This document shows, in pieces, positions 60,081-60,100 of a stretch of 60,100 nucleotides of DNA; position 1 is the stretch's first letter, and the number at the start of each line of letters is the position of its first letter. A program made the translations under genes and the position numbers. The DNA is from Clostridia bacterium. Its GTDB lineage: Bacteria > Bacillota > Clostridia > Christensenellales > Borkfalkiaceae. Location of the stretch: NCBI GenBank assembly GCA_017522945.1, contig JAFWXT010000059.1, forward strand, positions 1 through 60,100. The letters are read 5' to 3'. The notes beneath the pieces were generated by a model. The model did not search any database, was not told where the DNA came from, and saw only the letters and a program-made list of their open reading frames with translations.

Positions 60081-60100
60081 ATGGAAAATCAAGATTTAAA
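60081..60100 (+). CDS. Start of a further gene (cut by window edge)
   Basis: An ATG at 60081 opens a frame reading MENQDL before the window ends. A TATAAC box lies 11 bases upstream of it and only a weak AGG site is visible. The divergent position next to rplU fits a gene start, but 20 bases cannot prove it. Confidence 0.3.

Overview
The window is AT-rich (roughly one-third G+C by eye) and gene-dense. It looks like a chromosomal segment of a low-GC Gram-positive bacterium of the Clostridia type. The support is two T-box leaders (thrS, ileS), a large Bacillus-type SRP RNA, a YtxC-like sporulation gene directly upstream of thrS, WhiA, FtsQ/DivIB, a type 2 isoleucyl-tRNA synthetase, an L27 with an N-terminal extension, and near-consensus SigA promoters (TTGACA, 17 bp, TATAAT) with AGGAGG-type ribosome binding sites. 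I cannot name the species.

Layout. 1-650: a G+C-richer gene fragment and a coding remnant, a nine-hairpin repeat array, and tRNA-Glu(CTC) with its terminator; this looks like the edge of an acquired element. 744-13022: PAP2 and YitT membrane proteins, leuS-apeB, then thrS (T-box), ytxC and a PMCA-type Ca2+ ATPase on the minus strand, and a phosphoribosyltransferase. 13091-19497: a division and wall block reading murA, ftsQ, ftsA, ftsZ, fhs. 19615-30340: small metabolic genes (TIM-barrel isomerase, histidine phosphatase, thiN, paired chromate-type transporters, MTA/SAH nucleosidase, C26 glutamine amidotransferase), a degenerate Rho homologue, an MBL hydrolase, two FAD enzymes and a membrane-anchored DUF1508 protein. 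30440-40070: an HTH-NAD synthetase fusion, an M42 peptidase, the ppx/SBP/murB/PHP/whiA run and two half-size TSUP proteins. 40233-50220: a large lipoprotein with a C-terminal membrane segment, a two-gene RNA repair operon, gtrA-aroB, a second exported protein and oadB-oadG. 50262-60100: rluA-type gene, rRNA-methyltransferase-like gene, ileS (T-box), SRP RNA, a diverged glycine decarboxylase pair, an OGG1-type glycosylase, rpmA, rplU and the start of a further gene.

Most of the window is core metabolism and translation. The strongest departures are: (1) an operon joining a polynucleotide kinase-HD phosphohydrolase fusion to an Rnl1-type RNA ligase, under its own consensus promoter, which is a complete candidate RNA healing and sealing system; (2) a Rho homologue that has lost the Walker A lysine and the Walker B aspartate; (3) an intact but motif-eroded GcvPA/GcvPB pair; (4) an FtsA without the C-terminal membrane-targeting helix and with altered nucleotide-site residues; (5) a Cro/CI-type HTH fused in frame to glutamine-dependent NAD synthetase; and (6) the hairpin array beside tRNA-Glu, whose two arms carry inverted spacer sequences. 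All functional statements rest on reading motifs; no database search was possible.
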